From assembly GCF_001632365.1 (NCBI RefSeq), contig NW_024468522.1:203030-267029 (forward strand): 64,000 bases of DNA, written 5' to 3'. The notes below the pieces were generated by a model, which was not told the DNA's origin, made no database searches, and saw only the letters and a program-made list of their open reading frames with translations. This document shows positions 35,236 through 47,567 of this stretch, in pieces. This stretch comes from Laetiporus sulphureus 93-53. Its lineage: Eukaryota; Basidiomycota; Agaricomycetes; Polyporales; Laetiporaceae. Both the position numbers and the translations under genes were made by a program. Position 1 is the stretch's first letter; each line of letters begins with the position of its first letter.

Positions 35236-38200
35236 ATGTCCTCGCAAGAAGATGAACCATACGATGGCGAAAGCAGTTCTCAACATGTGAAAAAGAGACG
35301 CATACAACGAGCCTGTGATTCTTGCAGGCGAAAAAAGAGTATGTATCGCACTTTAATTGAGCAGAATGCATGCTGATGAATTTGATAGTCCGATGTAAGG
35401 TTTTAAGTTATTGATCTTTCATTTTTACGTCAAATGACATAACTTGCGATCTACATAGGCGATGGAACGCGGTTGCCGAGTAATAAGTGCTCAAATTGCG
35501 CAACTTTCAACTACGATTGTACTTTTGTTGAAACTGCGAAGGTATGTTCCGGTTCTACAGTGTGCGTCGCATCCCGTTTATACTGGGTGCCCAGAAACGA
35601 GGACCCTCTAAAGAGTATGCGTGTCTATATTTTTGTCGTTATCACCATTCACGTCAGTCTCAAAGGTATGTAGAGGGTCTGGAGAATCGACTCGACCATA
35701 TGGAGAAGCTCTTGCGCAAGGTACTCGTTGCTGTCCTCGCTTAGCGTTGCCATTCACTTGACTTGCGTGCAGTTTTGCCCAGATTTAGACTTATCTAAGG
35801 AATTGGATGGTCGTCCTGATAACGCCTCTTGCTTCACCGATCGCGGTGCAGATAGTACTGGCAGATCGACCGCAGCGCGAGGAGCTCAGGTCGTAACCCA
35901 AGCTGTCGTCCCCCCGCCTCCTGATGCGATTTCTAACTCTACTGAGCCAGACGAACTCGAGCCCAGCGATGACGAAACGGTGGCGCATCGTACCCTTATC
36001 GAAAGCTTTTCACGGATGCGCATGGATCCTACTGCGCCTTGGTACTTTGGCAAATCAAGCAACCTCATGTTCTTACGGAATGCCGTGGATCTCAAACGAG
36101 AATACTCCGGAAATGGCAAAGAAGAACGACCGGACACCACTTATGCCAATACAGGCTTGCCATACACTCGTTGGAGTGATTCCTACAACATATATCCTGT
36201 GCGTATCTTGAAGTTGTTGCGGCGCATTGAAATGACTATTCTCTTCAGTGGTTGTCAGACCCATTGAAAGACCAGCTGAAGCCTCAAAAGCCTCTATTAT
36301 TCCCTGATAAAAGCACCATGTTCAAGCTCATTGACATCTACTTCTCAAACGTCAATATTTATCTACCACTCCTCCATCGGCCTACGTTCGAAGCAAGTAT
36401 CAAGGAAGGTCTGCATCTTCGCCATGAAGCTTTTGGCTCCACAGTCCTACTTGTCTGCGCCATTGCGGCGAGGACTTCGGACGACTCGCAAGTGCCGGGG
36501 TCAGAACCAGAGAAGAGTCCGTTTCCGCGCGGATGGGAATGGTTCAGACAAGTGCGGATAATACGCAAGTCAGTTCTGGCCCCTCCACAATTGTACGACA
36601 TGCAGATTTACTGCGTGAGTAATGCATCGCTATCGGTCATCCCCCATATTGACGAGGAAAATTATAGCTCACTGCTTTTTATCTACAAGGAACTTCGGCG
36701 GGTCATACCTGCCGTACCATCATTGGTATTGGCATCCTCGCGGCTCAAGACTTGGGTGCACACCGCAAGAAGGTTTACAGCCCGAAACCGACCGCCGAGG
36801 AGGAGTTGTGGAAGCGTGCGTTCTGGTTTGTATTATCTTCCAGCTTGACCGATGTGGCGCTGACACGACGTACTTGGTTGATGTGACACGGCGCATAGGG
36901 TCCTAGTGGTCATGGATAGAGCGATGAGCTCTGCTCTCGGGCGCCCGTGTATAATTCAGGATGAAGAGTCAGTGAGCCATAGACGATTCTCTCTTTTTCG
37001 TGCTTAGCTTCGTGCGTTGTAGCTATGACGTCGATCTGCCGATAGAGTGTGATGACGAGTACTGGACAAATTCAAACCCCGAAATAGCGTTTACGCAACC
37101 TTCGGGGAAGCCGTCAACCGTGGCGTTCTTCAATTGTCTCATCACGCTGAATCGGATTCTCTGGTTCACCCTCCGTACTATTGTGAGTAGGCTGCGGTGT
37201 TGCTTGTATAATGCGCCACAGCATGAACGATTGACGGTCCCTATTGTTCGTATCTATAGTACTCCATCAACAAATCCAAAGCGCTACTGGGCTTCGTCGG
37301 TAAGCAGTGGGAGCAACAGATCGTGGCTGAGCTAGACTCGGCATTGAACAAATGGGTCGACTCTGTACCCGATCACCGTGCGTTTATCACTGTTTCTGCT
37401 GTGCCGAGTGTAGATCTTTTGGGGCATCATAAACAGTGCGATGGGATCCGAACCGGGAGGATATTACATTCCTCAACCAATCCGCGACGCTCTATGGAGC
37501 GTATTACACGATTCAAATATTCGTGCACCGACCATTCATCCCATCTCCACGCAAGCCATCTCCGCTATCGTTCCCGTCGCTGGCTATCTGTACCAACGCG
37601 GCACGGTCTTGTATACACGTTTTGGACATTCAGTTCAAACGCAGCAGTCAACTGTTGTACCTCAACACGGTATAGTTACCAAAAGCTGTACGAACGATTG
37701 AACGCACTCACATATCAATCACAGATGTGTCTGTTCACTTCCGGGGTTGTGTTGCTACAAAATATCTGGGCCGGAAAACGATTGGGGCTGACAATCGACC
37801 CCAACAAAGAGATGGCTGAGGTGCACAAATGCATGAAGATGTTGAAGAGCATCGAGCTCCAGTCGTTCTTAGCTGGTCGCCTATTGTAAGAGCCTTAGCA
37901 TTGCCTCATTGGCGCCGTTGTTCATGTCGTTCATAGGGAAGTATTGCGCGAGCTAGCATCATTCGGCGATCTACCCCTACCGGCTATGCCTCAAAGCCAT
38001 AAGCGCGAACGGGATTCGGAAGGCTCGTCGAACGTTACCGACGATCCTATGCCCTCCAACTCATCTGCTACGAACTCGACGACGCGCAACATTGCTGGGT
38101 CAAAACGTGCATCGAGAGATGTCACCCCGGTAACTGCCTCAACGGCCGGCCGCCAGTCAATGCCACCACAAGTCATGACTAATCCAGACGAGCCCTCCAA

Positions 38201-38813
38201 TGGGGTTGATCAGACAAACATGTTCACCTTCTCCCTCCCCATTCACAGCGATGAGCTGGGGCGACTGCCGCTGCATCCTTGTTTCTCCATTGACACCAAG
38301 GTTCCGTCATCAATTGGCAGTTCCTGGTACGGCACAGCGCCTCCTGGAACGTCCAATTTTGCCTCTCCGATCTCCAGTGTTCCGCAAGCAAGACCTTCAA
38401 TGGCTCCCGTGGGTACTAACGGGCTGAATGGCGGGCTCGATCCGGCGATTGTACCGATGTTCACTGCTTCTGACTCGGATGTGTATGATTCCATCTTCGG
38501 GATCATGCCCGACTCGTATCCGGCGCCGAGGGCTCAGGATTTTCGGGCCCCGCTGCAGTCCGCGCAGGATCCAGGGTTGTCGTTACCTGATGATATTCAG
38601 CGTATGGGTCCGGAGTCGTTCTTCATGGACAACTCGCTGGCTATGTGGTCCGCTGCGCCGAGTGGGTTCGAGTGAGTATCTGCTTGCTTCTGTTACTAAG
38701 CCGGACCTCATCTGTTGTGTGATTGACTTAGATGGGACGATTGGGACACCTATATCAGCGGCTTTAATGCTTTGAACAGTCCGACGGGATCATCGCAGCC
38801 TCCTAGAGGATGA
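35236..38813 (+). CDS. Zn2Cys6 fungal-specific transcription factor (TF2)
   Basis: Third and most diverged member of the TF family. The start MSSQEDEP leads into a zinc cluster assembled from three exons: ...CDSCRRKK at 35338, a 6-nt exon at 35389-35394, and CDGTRLPSNKCSNC from 35459. The result has all six cysteines of a GAL4-type binuclear cluster. The coiled coil YVEGLENRLDHMEKLLRK follows. The fungal_trans domain has IYLPLLHRPTFEASI, IECDDEYW and VHRPFIPSPRKPS. The C-terminal region is low-complexity, and the final exon (38752-38813) encodes WDDWDTYISGF. The frame is intact through about 11 introns. It is divergent from gene C and ORF D and might regulate them, but that is only positional. 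Confidence 0.88.
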
Positions 38814-40148
38814 TTGTATCGTAGTGCCGAAGTTATTTATCGTACGGCTGGGTCGTCAATAATATTCTAGAGCGTTTTCTTATACCATTGCTCCGTGCAA
38901 TTGCCGCGGTCAGATCTCAGCTGAGTGCCTCTCCCCTTGTAAAGGTCATGGCAAGAAATAAGTCTTGATTCTATGGAGCACACCAATAGTGATTGACGGA
39001 TATACAACAGCTCCTCGTCGTCATAATGCTTTTGATGGACAAACCACACAAGCGTGCGTTTCGAGCTCTACTCGTACCCAGCATGCCTCTCGAATTGACC
39101 TCCTGATTCTACTGCGTCATAGTCCTCCCATGCACTGCTCCCACCGGATACGACGTGGATTTCCTCGAGCATAATCCGATTCTACGCCTTGGTGTATCCC
39201 AGCTCCCTTTCTCCCTTGCCGTATCCTCGCTTACATCGTTGAGCTTTCCTTCTATCGCCTTTGCCAATGTTGCAGACTTCGCATAAGTACTATGCATATA
39301 GAATGGTAATTTATAAGGTGCGATTTTGGCGCATTGCATCACGTTCTGCCACGCTTTTACATGCGGTCAGTTGTAGCTCGTCGTGCGCTTTCCGCTCCTT
39401 GACTCTCGAGTTGGCACCATGCGGCATCCTGAAAAGCACAAGATGGTCACCGCGCGTCCATTTTTGGCACTCGCATTGAGCATATGATGAACACGAGCGA
39501 TCCACTCACCTGAAGATTATACTATATTTGACGAGTCAACAGCAAAGAATTCAGAGGCTATTTCAAGCTCAGCTTTTTGGTCCTCATATATCGATTTTGC
39601 ACAGATCGATGCAGTGAATGTGTCATTTTCATCTGTAAAATGATATGACGGGAATCGCTCTGCTCTTGTCGCCTTCGGGTCTTGACCTCTAAAAGTGACC
39701 GCTTTCAGTTGAATGTCAGGTACGGATGGGTACACACATACGAACGAAACTTGGATGCATCTCAGTCATGTTAGTATGGTAAAAGTGCAAAGATCATGAA
39801 ACAGAGGGTGTACCTAAGTGAGTGCACGGAGAAGCCAGAGGCAAATGGTGATGGCCTGGTCTTTAGAAACAAGCAGAGGCAGCGGTCCCGAGGAGGGTGA
39901 ACCCGTAGCTGGCTCTGAACCGTCAGCACACGCCTTTCAGATTAAAGATAGATTAGTAGGATCTTTCAAAATGTACCTGGTCGTTGTGTTTTCCTTCGTA
40001 TGAATTCATCGAGTGGATCATTCCAATCTATTCCAATGCACTAGTTGCGAACATGGATCGACAGCCTCGTGGGTGGAAATTACCAAATCTGTATATTGGG
40101 TTCACGTACGTCTATCAGATGATTATGATCTCAAGATCTCCGTCATAG
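38814..40148. other. TF2/kinase convergent spacer
   Basis: About 1.3 kb between tail-to-tail genes. A minus-strand frame at 39517-39735 (see separate entry) is the only candidate coding piece; the rest shows nothing I can support. Confidence 0.4.
39517..39735 (-). CDS. Possible exon of an unrecognised protein
   Basis: A 72-residue open frame (VPDIQLKAVTFRGQDPK ... AKSIYEDQKAELEIASEFF) with reasonable composition but no ATG at its start and no recognised domain. It could be one exon of a small gene whose first exon lies near 39970-40003 (MNSYEGKHNDQ), but I could not find a splice path joining the two. Low confidence. Confidence 0.2.
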   Translation of the reverse strand: MYPSVPDIQLKAVTFRGQDPKATRAERFPSYHFTDENDTFTASICAKSIYEDQKAELEIASEFFAVDSSNIV

Positions 40149-42441
40149 TCAGTTTCCTAATTTGGAAACGAGTATGCAAAAAAAAAGCATGCGCTTGGTT
40201 ATTCTGAGATGAAATTCCACGTGGACGTTTAGGACGCCGACCGGATCATTAGCTTGCACGTCAACGCTACTATGCTCGCTTGTTAACCTCGTATGAGGAG
40301 ATCCCCGAAGGCGATTTTGCTCCATCACTGCGATGCCATGCATGCCATCTTCAGCACCCAAGTGATCGAGTACCTCGTCGATATTCGGACGACCTTGCGG
40401 ATGTGCATCCCAACATGCCTTCATGAGGATCCAGATGTGGTCCTGAATGACCGGCGGCACAGTATCCTCAGAACGAATGGGTCTTCCACCAGACAAGATC
40501 TTGTTGTCCACTTGCCCCTCATTGCGACACTCGTAGAATGGGACGAGGCCGGTGTAGACCTGAAAGCCGCGAATGAGGCCAGCTATGACTAGTAACAGTG
40601 AGAAAAGAGCATACCTCCCACATCACCATGGCAAGTGCGTAGACATCGGCTTCCTTGGACGGCCGTGCATGAGGCAAGCCGAATTTCTCGGGGTCGAAAA
40701 GTTCCGGTGCCATCCAATGGTAAGTGCCACCTCTGTGCGACCCGGAAGCAGTATTGACTGTCTGCATGCGATACACCACAGTCGCTAGATCAAAGTCGGC
40801 CAGACGCGGAACCCCGTTATTGATGAGAATGTTTGCCTGCCAATACAATTGAGTCTGAGGCATAGAAGCAGAGGGCTATCGCGCTCACTCCTTTGAGATC
40901 GCCATGAACAATGTCCTTCGAGTGGAGATATTGAAGTCCTGTCGCAATTTCCACCAACTAAGACGATGAACGGTGAGTACGGTGCGCTATTGTATGTAGT
41001 GGGGAACGGTGTACCAGTCGATGTCGGTCTGCGCTCAGGTTCTGTCGCAAGAAGTCCATGATGTTACCGTTCTCCATCCAGTGGCTCACAATGCACAATC
41101 GGAGTGGTGGCGGCATGTCACAGACACCTAAAAATGGGACAACGTTCGGATGATGGAGGTGTCGCCATTGAATGGCTTCCTTGTAGATAAGCTAATTTGG
41201 TATAGGCGGTTAAATGTCTATGACCTCGAATGTTGGTTCAGGGCTGACCTTTTGAACTTGTTGCGGGTGCTCATTCTGCGCAGCGATGAAGGATTTGAGA
41301 GCTACGATTCCACCACTTTGCAATGGTCCACGGTATATCACACCAAATCCGCCCCACGCGATAGGACGTTCACCTTCCATGACGAGCTCGTGAGGACAAA
41401 GTAGGGATGCTCGCGGCAGTACGACGTGCTCTGCACAGAGCTGCTTCATTGTACGAAACATCGGGTTACGGATGTCCGGATTCAGCAAGACTGCATCTTC
41501 CATCAGAGTCTGTGGGCCTGTCATGAGTAGGAGCAAACTAGCACCAACAATCTACGTACTGCATCGAACAGATCTATAACTTCACGAGCATCGGGAGGCA
41601 GAAGTTGGAACAACTCATTGACTGCTTCGCCAGTCGACATTGTCGTTGATGCGGCTTCAACGACACGAGAAAGCTCAGGTTGTAGCTGAAGAAGCCAACA
41701 AGTTAGATGCGCGAAGTACCGAAATGGCACGAACTGCTCACATAGTTCGCGATCTCACGACATTGTGGCCACGGATGCGATCTCCAGAGTCCTTTATCTC
41801 ATATATCATGGTGCGCCATTTTGATAGGCTTGTCGCTAGGTCCCAGCTGGCCCACGTCGTGAAGCGAGCCTCAACCGAGAGTTGCCATTGGTCAAAGTCT
41901 TGTGCTGAAACCGACCCCTCAAAGCGGCCTTCAAATGCCCTTGGATGGCATGCATTGAGCAGCCCATTGATATGCATCTAAGAGATGAATTAGCTGTTGT
42001 ATGCTTGGATGGGAACAGGAGTAACACTACCGCGTAAATGACAATACGCTCTGAAACATCATTCATACGAGAGTATCGCTCTGCCGACTCCGATTCAATT
42101 GCTGACGCGTCCATTGCTTCACTCCCAAGCCGTCTGAGATCTACGAGACAATGAAATCTGGCAGCAATGTTGATGGCCTCCCCTGTGGCTTCAGTTGCAA
42201 AATTGAGAGAGGGAAGCGTTTGGCAATGGAGACTGAAGATCAGAGTATGGCAGGGCTCACAGCGCGACTGGGAGATGAGGTTGTGAGCCTAGTACAGCAG
42301 TTGGCTGGATTCCACGAGGCTGCACAGCTGCAGCGCCCAAGCGACCACACATTGATCCAAGTTTCGGCTTTTGCCCTCTTCCGGCGCCTCCGAACGCGAG
42401 GACCACGGTGGAGAGGTATCGGCAGCGTTGACGCACACCAT
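40149..42441 (-). CDS. Protein kinase, TKL-like Agaricomycete family
   Basis: Spliced from about eight exons starting at ATG 42441. The N-terminal ~230 residues are helical and lack a known domain (LVDLRRLGSEAM, later LFQLLPPDAREVIDLFDA). The kinase domain follows: glycine loop AWGGFGVIYRG, beta-3 lysine in GIVALKSF, IYKEAIQWRHLHHPNVVPF, catalytic loop IVHGDLKGANIL, and GGTYHWMAPELF plus DVYALAMVMWE in the C-lobe. The catalytic Asp, the Asn and the lysine are present. The magnesium motif reads DFD instead of DFG. The substrate and pathway are unknown; fungal kinases of this expanded group are often tied to substrate response. No disruption was seen, and the stop is at 40149. Confidence 0.85.
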
Positions 42442-43841
42442 GCCAGGCTGGAGGTGCGCCGTGCGCGTGAAGGAATTATGAGTTAGAGCTCAGAACTCAT
42501 GATTCTGTCCCAGTGCGATATGCCACTATTCTCGGTAGCCGCTCCGAGTTCCCATCAAGTTGAGTGCTTCCAATTTGATAGCAGTGTTTTGCATGCAACT
42601 GCAAGGTGAGACATATGGTTGAATAGTTAACCGTGTACTTTGCGTTCATATGCATATGCAGTAGGAATTCATACGCCATATGGCCTAGAGCAGCAAGGTT
42701 TGGAGTGAGTTCACTGTCGAGCATTTAACAAATGATAGGGATGACTACTCATTACGAGTGGTTTTTTCGCCGTTCAGGACAATGAAAGCCGCATACAGAC
42801 AGGGGTAGCAGCGTATAGTTTATATCCACGAGTACTACGTGTTGAAGATGAATCCTGATCATATTCACGGCGTCTGGATAGATGGTTTGATTTTTGTACG
42901 TGCAAGCTAGGGACACCCACGACCCACTAGGCAGGTATGTGAGTAAAGCAGGTATGCGAGTACAGAACATAGTTATCTTATACGGTATTGTTTTTGCGCA
43001 GGCCCGATTGTGCAGGACAAAGAGCCAGCAACAAGAACGGCAGCAACGATAGTACACATCGGAGCGCTATCTAATGCTGAAGCACCGATGGGAGATGACT
43101 CACGCCAGCATTTCGCCAAGATCAGAACATGTGCGCTCTCGAAGGAAGGAAGGGCTGCTGTGCACTGAAGCACTTGCATTGACCTGTGCGCGCGATACAT
43201 ATCAGCTGAAGCTGAACTGGAGACTGAGGTGCTTATATTTTCAGAAGGCTCAAGCAGAGGCCATTATAAAAACCCATTTGCTTACCGTTAGGCTTGTTTC
43301 CGCTTGTTGAGATTGAACAAGCAGATAAGTCCGAGAAAGTCTCAGGACCTCCGTTTGACTTCTCCGATTTTGTAGCTCCTTTTCATCACTCGTACAAGCC
43401 AATACAAGCAGACTGGCCATATGCTAGCCCACGCGCGCGAGGGCTGGAGTTCGCAGAATCGCACAGGACGCGCCAGAGGTGCGCAATGGCAAATCTGAAT
43501 GTAAGGTTACTCACATAAACTCAGTCGTTCATTGAAGTTCATATTGTGAACAAGGATGATCAGCTGGTGACGGGCAAATGGGCAAATGTTGTCAAAAATC
43601 ACAGTGCGCGATCGTAGCATCGGACTCTCGGCGATCTGCGGCTTGATGTGGCGGCGATATTCGATCGGTGGCGTCGACGACTCGGCAACATCAATCCTCG
43701 CCACTGTGCCGCTTCAATTACGCATGTGCGTGTGACCGCCATAACAGACCGCCATCTGCTCACAGTTCTGGCCTCTGCACCCACAGCATTTGCATCCTGC
43801 CTGGACAATTCGTCCGCGTCAACGCTCAACACACGATGCAT
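42442..43841. other. Divergent spacer kinase/TF3
   Basis: From about 43430 onward it matches, inverted, the TF1 upstream region. The rest holds no supported gene; a plus-strand ORF at 42151-42486 is antisense to the kinase N-terminal exons. Confidence 0.45.
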
Positions 43842-46800
43842 ATGTCCTCGCCCGAAGACTCGGATAAGTCGCACGATGTTGCGAATGCCTCCCAACATGT
43901 GAAGAAGAGGCGTACGGTACACCGAGCCTGCGACGTCTGTAGGCACAGAAAGAGTGTGTATCAAACCATTTATCCGAGATGATGCATGTTGACGAGCTCC
44001 GTTAGTTCGATGTAAGGCTCGCCGTGGTTGCTACGCATTCTCATAGAGCTGACGGATTGATCCTGAAATCGGCGCAGGTGACGGAACACAAATGCCGAAC
44101 AACAGGTGCACTAATTGCATTACATATAGTTATCAGTGCACGTATGTTGAAGCTGCGCAGGTACGTATCTGCCTTTATATTGCACGGCTTATTCGGTACT
44201 GATTGGTGTTTAGAAACGAATTTCCAGCAAAAGGTGTGTTGAGCCCGCTTGATACCATTGAAGTAAGTTCACGGGCATATCAGATACATAGAGACTTTGG
44301 AGAATCGTCTGGAGCACATGGAGAAGCTTTTGGTCAAGGTGGAATGACCTTCTCACATAACGTCGGGGATTGCTGACTTCCATGTAGCTACGTTCAGACG
44401 CGGACTTGCCCAAGGAACCCGACAACCATTTGGATAATGCCTCATTCTTTACTGAGCGTGACGCTAAAACTGGTAGGCCCACCGTTGCGCGACGAGAGCA
44501 AGTTGTCCCCCGCACTGCCGCTTCTCTCTCTCCCGATGTAAGGCCTTCGGATCCGGACGAGTTGGAGCCCAGCGACGATGAGGTCATGGCGCAGCACACT
44601 CTTATGCAAAGTTTTAATAAAATGCGCATAGAACCGAACGTGCCCACATTCTTGGGGAAATCAAGCGGCATAATGTTCGTACAGAACGCTATGGACATGA
44701 AACAACAATTCTCCGGGATTGGATACGACGAATCGCCAGAGGGCACTCAGATGCGTCCGGAGATTCTTAATGGCAGTCATCAGCCGAAATTCAATGGCCG
44801 ACATCCTGTATGTATTCTTTTAGTACTTCTACGGCGTATGAGATTAATCGCCTTCAGTGGATATCAGCCCAGACGGAAGAGCGGCTGGAACCACACAAAC
44901 CGGGAAGCTTTCCAAACGAAGACCTCCTGTGGAAGCTCGTCAATCTCTATTTTGATTATCAAAACGTTTACATGCCAGTCCTCCATCGGCCTACTTTTGA
45001 TGCCAACATCAGAGATAATCTGCATCTCCGTGACGAAGGATTCGGCTCCACCGTTCTGCTTGTCTGCGCTAATGGGGTCAGATTTTCTGACGACCCGCGT
45101 GTAGTTCTGTTGGACGAAGAGAGTGGCGAGAAGATTCCTTTTTCACGAGGATGGCAGTGGTTCAGACAAGTGCATATGATACGCAAGTCATTCCTGTCTC
45201 CTCCACAGCTGCACGATATCCAAATTTACTGCGTGAGTGGCAGATGCCTATCAGATCCGTTGGTTGCTTCCGCTGTTGACGTAAATCTTCACAGCTCATG
45301 GCCCTCTTCTTGCAAGGATCCTCTGCGTCGCATACGGTTCGAAACATTATCGGTATTAGCATTCTCATGGCCGAGGATGTAGGTGCTCATCGCAAAAAAG
45401 TCTACAACGCCAAGCCAACGGTAGAAGAGGAGTTGTGGAAACGTGCATTCTGGTGCGCGTCGATCTCTAGTCCAATCCTCATCGCGTGGACGAAATATGG
45501 CTAGTTTAATATGACGTGATATATAGGGTTTTAGTGCTGATGGACAGATCGATGAGCTCTGCTCTCGGACGACCATGTATGATCCAAGATGATGAGTAAG
45601 TAAACCTCGGAAGATCTTTCTCCTTTTCCTGCTTAACATTTTTGTTATAGTTTTGATCTTGATCTGCCTATTGAGTGCGACGATGAATACTGGACAAACC
45701 CCGACCCCGACCTTGCATTCAAACAACCAGCGGGGAAGCCGTCAGTCATGGCCTTCTTCAATTGCCTTATCAGGCTGCAGCGGATCCTCTTTTTCGCTCT
45801 GCGTACCATCGTAAGTGAATCACACCCATTCAATTGCATTCCCGGGATTCACTACCAACGGCCTACATTATTCACGTAACAGTATTCCATAACCAAGTCC
45901 AAGACGGTATTTGGCTTTGTTGGACAGCAATGGGAACAACACATCGTGGCGGAGATAGATTCATCGCTAAACAAGTGGATCGATTCTGTTCCTGATCATC
46001 GTGCGTTTGCTATTTTGACTATACTCTATAGCGTAGACTATTGACGCCTTGTGATAGTACGATGGGATCCCCAAAGAGAGAATATCACTTTTCTCAATCA
46101 GTCAGCTACCCTGTATGCGTCCTATTACATGTTGCAGGTGCTCGTGCATCGGCCGTTCATCCCGTCCCCACGCAAACCGTCTGCGCTATCATTCCCGTCT
46201 CTGGCTATATGCACAAACGCCGCGCGCTCGTGCACGCATGTCCTGGATATCCAGTATAAGCGTACCGGTACCCCGCTCCATATCAACATGGTATAGTAGT
46301 CTGCGGCTTTCCGGATCAGCCGGTTTTCTCATTTTGAGATTCACAGGTGGCATACTTTATGTCTGGGATCGTGCTGTTGCACAATATCTGGGGCGGGAAA
46401 CAATCGGGGTTGACGGTCGATGCCAATGAAGAGATGGCAGAAGTCCACAAATGCATGAAGATGCTGAAATGCATCGAGCCTCAGTGCCACATAGCTGGTC
46501 GGCTATGGTAGGAGCTCGGTATCGTCTCATGCCTCCTTGCTTCCACTTATCTATATCGTTCATAGGGACATTGTGTACGGACTTGCGTTTGTTGGCGACC
46601 TGTCCCTGCCGAGCACGCCTGTGAGCCAGAAGCGCGGACGGGACACGGACAGCCCCGCGCCCTCCACGTCGAATGTTCCGAGCTTCGCGACGCCCTCTGA
46701 CGTGTCCAACCCGGACGATACGCCGCGCAACATTGCGGGATCGAGGCGCGTGTCGAGAGACACGTCCTCCATGGCCCCATCGGCCTTCGTACAACCAGCG

Positions 46801-47530
46801 ATGTCGCCGCAGGTTGCAGCTTACCAAAGCCAGGGCGCATCTGCCGATGGGATCGGGCAGATGGGCATGCAGGATTTTTCGCTACCCATACATAGCGATG
46901 AGCTCGGACGACTGCCGCTGCATCTTGGATTAGCGATGGACACCCAGGCCCAGCCACCAGTGGATCATTCGTGGTACGGCAATGACGCCGCCGGTCCATC
47001 CAGAATCGATTATTCTATGGCCTCTGCTCCACAGATAGGGCTCTCAACAGTTCCTATGAGTGTAAATGAGATGAATGGCGAGCTCCACCCGGCAATGGCA
47101 CCGATGTTCATTATGCCGGAGCTGAGTTCTTATGACTTGACCTTCACGATGATGGCCGAACCGTGTGTGGCGGCGAGTGCTCAGCAGTACTTGTTTCAAC
47201 CGGAATTTGTGCAGCATCCGGGGACGCCCGTACATGGTGGAGCCCAGGAGCTCGGCCCAGAGCTGAGTTTTCCGGAGAACACGCTGGCGATGTGGTCTGC
47301 TGCGCCGAATGGGTTCGAGTGAGTGTCTGCTTTTTTGGGCTATATTCGCTCTCATCATTAATGTGATTGGTGAGGTGGGAGGATTGGGACTCGTACATCA
47401 GTGGTTTCCTTGGTGTGAACAATCCCATGGCGTCGTCACGGCCCGTTGGAGGGTGATCCTGGTGGAGAGTGGACGTGTCGAGGATTCCTTATCGTGCCCT
47501 CGCTTGACGAAATCGAATACATTCATACAA
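43430..47530 (+). repeat. Inverted segmental duplication, arm 2 (TF3 with flanks)
   Basis: Counterpart of the TF1 block about 34 kb away. Upstream similarity includes the TTGCGCACC...CTGGCGCG segment near 43475-43490 on the complementary strand; downstream similarity fades after about 47530. Confidence 0.75.
43842..47456 (+). CDS. Zn2Cys6 fungal-specific transcription factor (TF3)
   Basis: Close paralogue of TF1 in the opposite orientation. The start MSSPEDSD is followed by the zinc cluster CDVCRHRKIRC, then CTNC and C, with a 6-nt micro-exon at 44006-44011 between introns 43954-44005 and 44012-44077. The coiled coil is YIETLENRLEHMEKLL. The fungal_trans domain has YMPVLHRPTFDANI, ECDDEYW and VHRPFIPSPRKPSALSF. 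The C-terminus is rich in Ser, Pro and Met, and the last exon encodes WEDWDSYIS. Every intron position I checked matches TF1, and the frame is open, so both copies may be active. The 3' end lies 111 bases from the stop of the CRN-like gene, tail to tail. Confidence 0.88.
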
Positions 47531-47567
47531 TTTACGAAAAGTCGGCGGACATTATCTTATCTACGGT

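Noticed and set aside
35389..35394. Possibility that the zinc cluster of TF2 is broken rather than split by a micro-exon
   Set aside because: The same 6-nt exon with GT-AG introns on both sides occurs in TF1 and TF3 and yields the perfect KIRCDG consensus each time.
42151..42486. Plus-strand ORF of 111 codons upstream of TF3
   Set aside because: It is antisense to the first exons of the kinase gene, whose splicing gives a continuous N-terminus; no independent support.
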